Shown in pieces: positions 1 through 6,376 of a stretch of DNA of 7,161 nucleotides (position 1 is the first letter of the stretch; every line of letters starts with the position of its first letter). The notes beneath the pieces are model-generated. The model did no database searches. It had not been told where the DNA came from and saw only the letters and a list, made by a program, of their open reading frames with translations. Source of the DNA: Clostridium sp. UBA3947 (GTDB lineage: Bacteria > Bacillota > Clostridia > Clostridiales > Clostridiaceae). Made by a program: the position numbers and the translations under genes. Where the stretch lies: NCBI GenBank assembly GCA_002385545.1, contig DGDR01000032.1, positions 1-7,161 of the forward strand, in the 5' to 3' direction.

Positions 1-45
1 CACCCTGAACTGCAAGATTTACCAAAAAGAAAGAAAACTGTTTAA
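1..45 (+). CDS. C-terminal end of an upstream gene (partial)
   Basis: The first 14 codons in frame 1 are open and end with TAA at 43-45, giving a Lys/Arg-rich tail (HPELQDLPKRKKTV). The start and body lie left of the window, so no function can be given. Frame 2 is also open, from base 2 to a TAA at 92-94, and could instead be the real upstream gene ending next to the following start. I prefer frame 1 because only 3 of its 14 third positions are G or C, like the other genes here, against 7 of 14 over the same stretch in frame 2. The choice is uncertain. Confidence 0.4.
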   Translation, partial: HPELQDLPKRKKTV

Positions 46-86
46 CTACAAAACTCGTTATGTTACAAAAATATTAATTGTAGAAT

Positions 87-90
87 GGAG
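87..90 (+). promoter_or_regulatory. Ribosome binding site GGAG that decides the start of the first small gene
   Basis: GGAG lies 9 bases before the ATG at 100-102. The in-frame ATG at 85 overlaps this GGAG and has no purine-rich sequence upstream, so the ATG at 100 is the better start. Confidence 0.6.
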
Positions 91-99
91 ATAAATACA

Positions 100-339
100 A
101 TGAACGCCAAAGAAGCAAGAAAAATATCTATAGAAGCCAATGAAGAAATTAAAATCAAAACTATAAATGAAATTTATGAAAAAATTAATGAAAACGCTAA
201 AAAAGGTATTTTTCGTTGTAGTTTTTGTACCTGCATATTACATCATTCAGTAATTAAGTATTGTAAAGAAGTATTAGAAAATGAAGGTTATATAGTTTCT
301 TACGATAAATATTGTAATACGCTAACGATTTCATGGTAA
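100..339 (+). CDS. Small cysteine-containing phage protein, unknown function
   Basis: A 79-residue protein if it starts at the ATG at 100, which has a GGAG ribosome site; an in-frame ATG at 85 would add five residues but lacks one. The first 35 residues are a charged helix starting MNAKEAR. A middle segment holds C40, C43, C45, H48, H49 and C55, and the C-terminus is short and beta-like, ending in ISW. The layout (AKEAR start, long charged helix, a glycine-tyrosine turn near 63-64, ISW end) resembles small proteins I associate with phage early regions, for which I know no function. The Cys/His cluster might bind a metal, but the spacing fits no finger I recognise. The dnaB gene begins 18 bases downstream, so the two are probably co-transcribed. 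Confidence 0.75.
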   Translation: MNAKEARKISIEANEEIKIKTINEIYEKINENAKKGIFRCSFCTCILHHSVIKYCKEVLENEGYIVSYDKYCNTLTISW

Positions 340-357
340 AACAAAAGAGGTGATAAT

Positions 358-1722
358 ATGCCTAGAGATTTAAGTTCTCTATCAAGACCCGGTTCAGAGA
401 GAGCAATTCTTAGTATAATAACTAATGACCCAGATAAGATATTTGAATGTGAAAGACTTAATTTATTTGCAGAACACTTTTTTGTTCCTGCACATCAATA
501 TCTATACTCCGCTGTTGCCTATTTAGTGCAGCAGAATGTAAATAGGATTGATTCGCTATTATTATATAACGTTATAACTGACCCTAATGCTAAGGAAGCT
601 GTAGATGAAATAGGTGGTATGGAGTACATAGACGCAATAATACAATCTAGAGTTATAGATAATCTTAATATATATGTTAATCAAGTTCGTAATTGTGCTA
701 TAAAAAGACTTGCTTATAAATTTGGAGAGGAGGTACAAGCTAGCGTATTTGATAGTGGCATAGACGAGCCTGTATCTGATTTGTTAGGAAAAATTCAAGA
801 AATGACTTTAAATCTTGTTCTTGAAAATGAAGAAGAAACAGAAGTATATTTAATGGGTTCTGAAACAGAAGATATACTTAGACAAAGAGCAGCAAATCCA
901 TGCATTATTCCCGGATATTCAATGGGTTGGGAGAGGTATGACAGAATAACACAGGGTCATAAAGGAAACGAACTTACGGTTTTTATAGCTAGAAGTAAAA
1001 CAGGCAAATCAGCTATGCTTTTAAATCATGCTCATAAATTCTCTATTGTAGATGGTATGCCTTGTATGTATTTCGATACTGAAATGACAGATAGAGAACA
1101 AGAAGATAGATTACTTGCTATTGACTCTGGAGTACCATATGAAGAAATAGTCAATGGTATGTTCGCAAGAGATACTCAACATGGACAAGCACAGGTAAAA
1201 ATAAATAAATTATATGAATCACTTAATAGGATAAGAAATGCTCAACTATATCATGTATATATACCTTCTTTTACTATTGAAAAGATTACTGCACTCGCTA
1301 GGAAATATCATATACAGCATAATCTAGCTGTTATATTTTTTGATTATATAAAACTTCCTAATAGTGAAGTAAATAATCTTCAAACAGCACAAGAATATCA
1401 AAGACTAGGCTATATAACTACTTGTCTTAAAGATTTAGCAGGTATATGTGACATTCCTGTTATAACTGCTGCACAGGCTAATAGAAGCGGTTCAGGGGAG
1501 GATATGGATGAAAATGATGTAGGTGGTTCTTATAGAATTATTCAAATGGCAACCAGAGTAGTTTTTATGCGTAATAAGACAGAACAAGAAATTCTAAATG
1601 AAGGCTTTGAAAGAGGTAACTTAAAAGTTAAAATAGGATTTCAAAGAAATGGTGCTAGCAATTCACAATACATTGATTTTATGTTTGACCACCCAACTCT
1701 TAGGATAAAGGAAATAGTATGA
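358..1722 (+). CDS. dnaB: DnaB-type replicative DNA helicase
   Basis: A 454-residue protein, the usual length for DnaB, the hexameric 5'-3' helicase that unwinds the fork and recruits primase. An N-terminal helical domain (about 10-115), a linker and a RecA-fold ATPase (about 185-454) are visible. The Walker A motif is ARSKTGKS at 211-218 (K217), the probable catalytic glutamate is E242 in FDTEM, and Walker B is VIFFDY with D329. An AAQANRS segment matches the family's SQLNR motif. The DNA-binding region is near GGSYRIIQMA. The arginine finger segment is F428-Q-R430-N-G, where the family normally has K-x-R-N-G, so the lysine is replaced by Phe. The start has a strong AGAGGTGAT ribosome site. 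The stop overlaps the next gene's start (ATGA), implying translational coupling. No helicase loader gene is visible. Assignment to the family is secure; host versus phage origin rests on context. Confidence 0.96.
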   Translation: MPRDLSSLSRPGSERAILSIITNDPDKIFECERLNLFAEHFFVPAHQYLYSAVAYLVQQNVNRIDSLLLYNVITDPNAKEAVDEIGGMEYIDAIIQSRVIDNLNIYVNQVRNCAIKRLAYKFGEEVQASVFDSGIDEPVSDLLGKIQEMTLNLVLENEEETEVYLMGSETEDILRQRAANPCIIPGYSMGWERYDRITQGHKGNELTVFIARSKTGKSAMLLNHAHKFSIVDGMPCMYFDTEMTDREQEDRLLAIDSGVPYEEIVNGMFARDTQHGQAQVKINKLYESLNRIRNAQLYHVYIPSFTIEKITALARKYHIQHNLAVIFFDYIKLPNSEVNNLQTAQEYQRLGYITTCLKDLAGICDIPVITAAQANRSGSGEDMDENDVGGSYRIIQMATRVVFMRNKTEQEILNEGFERGNLKVKIGFQRNGASNSQYIDFMFDHPTLRIKEIV

Positions 1723-1898
1723 GTTGGATAAAACCTGAAAATATATGTGGCTACTGCAAGTACCATAAGAAAATAATGTCTAAAAAACAAGTAAAAAGAA
1801 AAGGTTGCCTACACAAAAAGGAGGAGGTCTGTAAACACTTTAATAAAAGGAGAGAAAAGAAAAATGGATGCAGTAGAAAGAATAAAAGAAAATATTGA
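1719..1898 (+). CDS. Small basic four-cysteine zinc-ribbon-like protein
   Basis: A 59-residue protein missed by length cut-offs. Its ATG shares four bases with the dnaB stop codon (ATGA) and has AAAGGA six bases upstream, so it should be translated by coupling to dnaB. It carries C10-x2-C13-x16-C30-x7-C38, suggesting one structural zinc site, and about a third of its residues are Lys or Arg, favouring nucleic-acid contact. The pattern (WIKP start, CGYC, KGC and CKHF blocks, basic tail) resembles short phage proteins found in replication regions; I know no proven function for them. The last 35 bases overlap the primase start in another frame, and the gene contains the primase ribosome site (AAAGGAGA near 1846-1853). 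It could act as a helicase- or primase-associated factor, but that is only inference from position. Confidence 0.75.
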   Translation: MSWIKPENICGYCKYHKKIMSKKQVKRKGCLHKKEEVCKHFNKRREKKNGCSRKNKRKY

Positions 1899-2859
1899 TA
1901 AAAAAACAATTCAAGAGTTATTAATTAACTCTGGTGCTAGGTGTTTATCTGATAATGGAGATTCTTTTCGTTGTTGCTGCCCTATACATGAGGGTAGTGA
2001 CAATCCTACTAGCTTTGTTTTTAATTATGAGAATGGACTTTGGTATTGCTTTACTGGTGAGGATTGTGGTGGCGGTGATATATTCGATTTTATAAGAAAA
2101 TATAATCACCTACCTGATTCGTATCCTTGGATGGATATAGTTAAACTAACAGCAAATACGCTAGGTATAGATATAGAAGGATATGAAATAACTAATAGAA
2201 CAGAGAACTGGCTTCAAGATACTAAAAGATGGCTTAACTACATGAGAAGTAAACATACAAATCAGAATACAGAATTTGATATAAGAAAGTTAGGTAGATT
2301 ATTTCATATGAAATCTTATAGACATTTTACAAAAGAAACATTAGACCACTTTAATGCTTATTATTCTGAAACATTTAATAGGCTTGCTATTCCTATATAT
2401 GATGAAAACAATATATGTATAGGAGTAACAATGAGAAGACTTAGCAATAATAATAATGAACCAAAATGGCTTCATATGCCTAAACACATTGATATGAGAT
2501 ATGTACTTTATAACTATAATAATGTAGATTCTAATGAAGTATATGTCGTAGAAGGCCCATTTGATGTGTGGAATCTATATCAGTTAGGAGTTAAAAATGT
2601 AGTAGCTACTATGGGTTCTCATATCACAAAAGAACAAGAAGTTTTGCTTATAAAGAAATTCACAGATATAATTCTTATGTTTGATAATGACAGAGCAGGG
2701 CATAAAGCAACAAATAAAGCTATACAAAGGCTTCAATATAAAACTAATTTATATGTAGCACCACTTGGTTCGTTTAATGACCCCGGAGAAGTAACACAAG
2801 AATATATTGATAATTTAAAACCAATATTTTCTTGCAATTATTTAAACAAGAATATATAA
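1864..2859 (+). CDS. dnaG: DnaG-type DNA primase (zinc finger plus TOPRIM)
   Basis: A 331-residue protein that should make the RNA primers for replication. The N-terminal CHC2-type zinc domain has C39-x2-H42-x19-C62-x5-C68 followed by GGGDIFDF, the family's usual Gly-Asp-Phe ending. A middle segment around 190-215 (RLAIPIYDENN, then MRR) matches the start of the catalytic core. The TOPRIM domain has E230-G-P-F-D234 and D274-N-D276-R-A-G, the metal-binding acidic residues. It ends near residue 331, so the C-terminal helicase-binding domain of host DnaG (about 600 residues) is absent, as in many phage primases. The C62-x5-C68 spacing is wider than the usual C-x2-C, and C37 and C38 give a CCC run before PIH. 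GGAG lies 11 bases before the ATG, inside the preceding gene. The partner helicase is almost certainly the DnaB encoded upstream. Confidence 0.93.
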   Translation: MDAVERIKENIDKKTIQELLINSGARCLSDNGDSFRCCCPIHEGSDNPTSFVFNYENGLWYCFTGEDCGGGDIFDFIRKYNHLPDSYPWMDIVKLTANTLGIDIEGYEITNRTENWLQDTKRWLNYMRSKHTNQNTEFDIRKLGRLFHMKSYRHFTKETLDHFNAYYSETFNRLAIPIYDENNICIGVTMRRLSNNNNEPKWLHMPKHIDMRYVLYNYNNVDSNEVYVVEGPFDVWNLYQLGVKNVVATMGSHITKEQEVLLIKKFTDIILMFDNDRAGHKATNKAIQRLQYKTNLYVAPLGSFNDPGEVTQEYIDNLKPIFSCNYLNKNI

Positions 2860-2860
2860 T
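2832..2860 (+). promoter_or_regulatory. Candidate sigma-70/sigma-A promoter for the downstream genes
   Basis: A TTGCAA box at 2832-2837 (4 of 6 matches to TTGACA) lies 17 bases before a perfect TATAAT at 2855-2860. It sits over the last primase codons, and transcription would start near 2867, giving a leader of about 35 bases that holds the GAGGTG ribosome site of the next gene. A second TATAAT at 2871-2876 has no matching -35 box. The DNA is extremely AT-rich, so a chance match is possible. Confidence 0.45.
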
Positions 2861-2902
2861 ATAAATATAGTATAATATTTAGTATTTTGTGAGGTGTTAT
2901 AA

Positions 2903-3136
2903 ATGAATCAAGCAGAGTATAGCACAAAACCTACTAAAAAAGCACAAGAGATAATTAAAAAAGCAATAACAAAACATAAAATAGATATAAACAAACCAAT
3001 AAACGATTGGCTAATATATGTTACAGAGTTTATAGCAAGAGCACTTAATTATAATCAAAGAGAAACTTGTAGATTAGCTGCTACAATGCAGGTTATTAAA
3101 GCTATAGAATATATGAAAGAAAATAATTTATTATAA
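2903..3136 (+). CDS. Unrecognised 77-residue protein between primase and polymerase
   Basis: I do not recognise this protein. It is 77 residues, lysine-rich and predicted by eye to be all helical, with a basic N-terminal half (TKKAQEIIKKAITKHK) and a second half (about 45-77) of one or two amphipathic helices around NQRETCRLAATMQVIKA. It has no signal peptide, membrane segment or metal-binding cluster. GAGGTG lies six bases before the ATG. A candidate promoter just upstream could make it the first gene of a transcript that continues into dnaE, which starts 29 bases after its stop. Its place between the primase and polymerase genes suggests a replication accessory protein, for example a loader or a regulator, but no motif supports any specific role. 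Confidence 0.8.
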   Translation: MNQAEYSTKPTKKAQEIIKKAITKHKIDINKPINDWLIYVTEFIARALNYNQRETCRLAATMQVIKAIEYMKENNLL

Positions 3137-3165
3137 TAGTCATTTATGACGAAAGGAGAGTCACT

Positions 3166-6147
3166 ATGATTCATTTACACGTTCATACAGATGGATCTAC
3201 ACTTGATGGTATGTGTGACATCAAAAAACTTGTTAAAAGAGTAAAAGAACTTAATATGAACGCTATAGCTATAACAGACCACAGTAATATGATAAAAGCA
3301 TTTGAATTTCAAGAAGAATGTTTAAAAGAAGGAATAAAACCAATCATAGGCTGTGAGTTTTATTTAGGAGAACCTGAAAGTAAGGATAATTACCACTTGG
3401 TTTGTTTAGCTAAAAACAAAACAGGTCTTAAAAATCTATATAAACTAAACACATTTGCATATATGAAAAATTTCTATAGACACCCTAGAATAACATGGGA
3501 CAAGTTATTTGAACATAAAGAAGGTCTCATAGTTACTACTGCCTGTGTTGGTTCTTATTTTTCTTCTATGGACAAATCTGCTGAACATCAAATAATTAAT
3601 CTTAATGGTATATTTGGTGATGATTTCTATTTAGAACTTCAACCTAATGATATTCCTATACAAGCAGAATATAATAAATTCCTTATTGATATGTCTAAAA
3701 AATATAATATAAAAACCATAGTAACTTGTGATGTGCATTACATAAATAAAGAAGATTTTGACGTACATGATACTTATTTATGTATGCAAGTTAGAAAGAA
3801 AAAACAAGACAATAATAGATTTAAGTTCTCTTGTAATGATTTTTATTTAAAAGGTTCGTTAGATTGTATTTCTAAGCTAATTGATATGGGTGTAGATTCT
3901 CATGAAGCATTGATTGCTGTAACAAACACACATGAAATAGCTGATAAAGTAGAAGCACCACTTATTGAAACAGGAATAAACCATATGCCTAGATTTAATA
4001 ATCTATCCGAATCAGAGGAGATAAAACTCCTTGGAGAACACTTAAATAAAAAATTCCCTACTAGATATAGTTGGGATAATAAAGAAGCTATTGATAGGGT
4101 GCTTTATGAACTAAAAGTAATAAACCAAAAAGGATATGCAGGATATTTTTTGATTGTAGAAGACTTTATAGAATATGCTAAAAAGAATAATATCTTAATT
4201 GGTTCGGGTAGAGGTAGTGCAGCAGGTTCTATTATAGCTTATATATTAGGCATAACAAATGTAGACCCACTAAAATATGGGCTACTATTTGAACGTATGC
4301 TAAACCCTGATAGAAACTCCTTGCCTGACATAGACTCTGATATAGACTATGAAAAAAGAGAAAAAGTTATAGAATACGTTATAAATAAATATGGGAAAAA
4401 CAGAGTGGCACAAATCATAGCAGAAGGAACTCTTGCTCCTTTATCTGTTTTGAGAAAAGTATTGTCTGTTTATGATTATCCTCAAAAAGAAATAAACAGA
4501 ATAGCTAAAACTTTAAGCGGTAAAGGAGTAAAAGACTTAAAAGAAGCATACGAATCAATAGATGAGTTTAGAGAAGCTATGAAAAATAGAAATAAAGAAT
4601 ATAAAACTATGCTTAAACTTCAAGGTCTTATGTCACATGAATCGAAACACGCAGCAGGAGTTGTTATTACTCCTACAGATGTTGATGATTATATACCTTG
4701 CATGAAGGATGGAGATAGACTCAAAACACAATGGCATAAAAAAATACTTGAAAAAGTAGGAGTAGTTAAATTTGATTTTCTAGGTCTTAAAACATTATCA
4801 ATAATAAGAAAAACACTAGAATATATAAATAAAAACTATAATGCTAACTATACAATACAAGATATTCAAGATTTTATAGAAGGCAAAAACTTAATGTATC
4901 CTTTAGATTATAACTTCTTTATGTTTGATGATTTGTCTGGAATATTTCAATTTGACGCACCATCAGCTAAAGAAGCTGTAAGAAAAATAAAACCTAAGTG
5001 TTTTGATGATATAGTTGCTGCTACTGCTCTTTGTAGACCGGGCGTTATAGAAGCTGATATGTATTATGAAAACAAACCAGTAACTTATGACCACCCAATC
5101 ATAGAAGAAGTATTATCTCCTACAAGAGGAGCAATAGTATTTCAAGAACAAACAATGCTCCTCATGAACCGTCTAACAGGAGGTAGATGGAGTCTTGGTA
5201 AGGCTGACAAAATGCGTAAAGTAAATGATTTAGAAGAATACAGAGAGGATTTTGTTAATGCTTGTATTGAAAATGGCATATCAAAAGATATAGCTAATAA
5301 AGTATTCAGTCGCTTTGATTTGTCTTATAGTTTTAACAAATCTCATGCTGTGTGTTATTCAATTATAACTTGTATATGTGCATGGCTTAAACAATATTAC
5401 TACAAGGAGTTTATGGCTGCCACAATGAGTATAGAAAACTTATCTAGCGATAATAATTTAATAAATCAAATCAAAGAATGTAGAAGACATAAAATTAAAA
5501 TGTTAGTTCCTGATTTCTTTATATCTAGAAATGATTTTGTTCCTACAGCAGATGGTATACTTTATCCTTTAACTGCAATTAAAAACGTAGGAGATAAAGT
5601 AACAGAATGGCTTAATGAACATGAAATTGAAGTTTCTGATTTTAAAGATTTAGTAAACAAATTAGATACTAGAATATTTAATAAAAGAGTTATGATTAAC
5701 CTAATCAAGGCAGGAGCATTTAACAGAATACATGAAAATAGAAGCCTGCTTCTTGAATTGTATTTTAAAATAAAAGGTATTGACGAAAAACCATATACAT
5801 GGTGTAAGGAGGTATGTATGTATTATGAGAAAGAGGTCTTTGGCACGACGATTACTTATAATAGATTGGATAGGGTTAGTTCCCCTAAATGGGATGAATT
5901 CCAAGAAGGGGAAATTGCGAACATTGTTGGAGCGGTTAATGAAGTAAAAGTTATATTAGATAAAAACAACAATAAGATGGCTTTTGTAACACTAGAGAAC
6001 AATAATGACATAATAGAATTAATAGTGTTCTCACATCCATTTAAGCGTTTTAACAGCCTTTTTAAAGAAGGTAATATAATATCATGTAAAGGTAAAAAAG
6101 AAGGTTCTAAAATGCTTTTAAACGAAGCAGAAAGCATAATATTATAA
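3166..6147 (+). CDS. dnaE: DNA polymerase III alpha subunit, DnaE type (phage replicase)
   Basis: A 993-residue C-family polymerase, somewhat shorter than cellular DnaE (about 1100-1160). The N-terminal PHP domain keeps all nine usual metal ligands: H5, H7, D14, H39, E64, H77, C127, D189 and H191, consistent with an active 3'-5' proofreading nuclease. The palm holds GSGRGSAAGS (346-355), the catalytic pair D388 and D390 in PDIDSD, the HAAGVV segment, and the third aspartate D537 in KFDFLGLKT. Fingers motifs are GIFQFD (592-597) and SFNKSHA (722-728), but the usual Gly-Lys-rich segment after the R684-K685 pair is missing. A helix-hairpin-helix region (about 799-860) and a C-terminal OB fold (about 914-993) follow; the tail domain beyond the OB fold is absent. 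No clear QxxLF-type clamp motif is seen. It lacks the inserted exonuclease of PolC. AAAGGAG lies seven bases before the ATG. Confidence 0.97.
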   Translation: MIHLHVHTDGSTLDGMCDIKKLVKRVKELNMNAIAITDHSNMIKAFEFQEECLKEGIKPIIGCEFYLGEPESKDNYHLVCLAKNKTGLKNLYKLNTFAYMKNFYRHPRITWDKLFEHKEGLIVTTACVGSYFSSMDKSAEHQIINLNGIFGDDFYLELQPNDIPIQAEYNKFLIDMSKKYNIKTIVTCDVHYINKEDFDVHDTYLCMQVRKKKQDNNRFKFSCNDFYLKGSLDCISKLIDMGVDSHEALIAVTNTHEIADKVEAPLIETGINHMPRFNNLSESEEIKLLGEHLNKKFPTRYSWDNKEAIDRVLYELKVINQKGYAGYFLIVEDFIEYAKKNNILIGSGRGSAAGSIIAYILGITNVDPLKYGLLFERMLNPDRNSLPDIDSDIDYEKREKVIEYVINKYGKNRVAQIIAEGTLAPLSVLRKVLSVYDYPQKEINRIAKTLSGKGVKDLKEAYESIDEFREAMKNRNKEYKTMLKLQGLMSHESKHAAGVVITPTDVDDYIPCMKDGDRLKTQWHKKILEKVGVVKFDFLGLKTLSIIRKTLEYINKNYNANYTIQDIQDFIEGKNLMYPLDYNFFMFDDLSGIFQFDAPSAKEAVRKIKPKCFDDIVAATALCRPGVIEADMYYENKPVTYDHPIIEEVLSPTRGAIVFQEQTMLLMNRLTGGRWSLGKADKMRKVNDLEEYREDFVNACIENGISKDIANKVFSRFDLSYSFNKSHAVCYSIITCICAWLKQYYYKEFMAATMSIENLSSDNNLINQIKECRRHKIKMLVPDFFISRNDFVPTADGILYPLTAIKNVGDKVTEWLNEHEIEVSDFKDLVNKLDTRIFNKRVMINLIKAGAFNRIHENRSLLLELYFKIKGIDEKPYTWCKEVCMYYEKEVFGTTITYNRLDRVSSPKWDEFQEGEIANIVGAVNEVKVILDKNNNKMAFVTLENNNDIIELIVFSHPFKRFNSLFKEGNIISCKGKKEGSKMLLNEAESIIL
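5806..5820 (+). promoter_or_regulatory. Strong internal ribosome binding site and in-frame ATG inside dnaE
   Basis: AAGGAGGT at 5806-5813 is as strong an SD as any at a gene start in this window. It is followed after AAGGAGG by five bases and ATG 5818-5820, in frame with dnaE (Met885). Starting here would give a 109-residue product holding essentially the OB fold. Whether it is used cannot be told from sequence. Confidence 0.4.
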
Positions 6148-6157
6148 GGAGGATAAT

Positions 6158-6364
6158 ATGGCTTGGGAAGACGTTAAAATTATTAAAGAGCAGGCTACTG
6201 AAAAGCAAATAAAGTACGCAGAAGCATTACTTGAAGCACTATATGGAGAAATAATAGAAAATATATATACTATGAATAAATGGGAGTTGAGTGATTTAAT
6301 TGCTGAACTTAAAGAAGAAGCAATAAGACAAGAAGTAGATTATCATAAATTTTATGAAGATTAA
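6158..6364 (+). CDS. Small acidic phage protein with an ATEKQ-type helical motif
   Basis: A 68-residue acidic, helical protein. Residues about 12-30 read QATEKQIKYAEALLEAL, and a later segment (about 40-55) reads NKWELSDLIAELKEEA. An A-T-x-x-Q helix followed by a second helix with LI-x-x-L recurs in small phage proteins and as an appendage on others near replication and recombination genes; I recall no established function, and this resemblance is from memory. There are no cysteines and no membrane segment. AAGGAGGAT overlaps the dnaE stop codon and lies five bases before this ATG, so translation is probably coupled to dnaE. The nuclease gene starts 12 bases after the stop, placing it in the same transcription unit. 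Confidence 0.8.
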   Translation: MAWEDVKIIKEQATEKQIKYAEALLEALYGEIIENIYTMNKWELSDLIAELKEEAIRQEVDYHKFYED

Positions 6365-6376
6365 TGGGGTGTTTGT

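Noticed and set aside
41..86. Possible promoter before the first small gene
   Set aside because: TATGTT- and TATTAA-like boxes occur, but no -35 box is at a suitable distance. In DNA this AT-rich such boxes are expected by chance.
85..99. Upstream ATG at 85 as the start of the first small gene
   Set aside because: There is no SD before it, and the good GGAG at 87-90 is correctly spaced for the ATG at 100 instead.
1494..1510. SD-like AGGGGAGG followed by ATGs inside dnaB
   Set aside because: The in-frame ATG at 1504 is only two bases from the SD, and the better-spaced ATG at 1508 opens a frame that stops after four codons. No useful product would result.
1818..1828. AAAGGAGGAGGT inside the small zinc-ribbon-like gene as a ribosome site for the primase
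   Set aside because: It is 35 bases before the primase ATG, too far to act directly; AAAGGAGA nearer the start is the likely site. The sequence simply encodes Lys-Glu-Glu-Val.
5701..5904. 67-codon open frame on the - strand inside dnaE
   Set aside because: It lies wholly within the strongly supported polymerase gene, has no ribosome site I can see, and its protein shows no recognisable domain. It is a shadow frame.
5856..6137. 93-codon open frame on the - strand over the OB-fold coding region
   Set aside because: It is antisense to conserved OB-fold codons and leucine/serine-rich in the way antisense frames of AT-rich genes are. No supporting signals.
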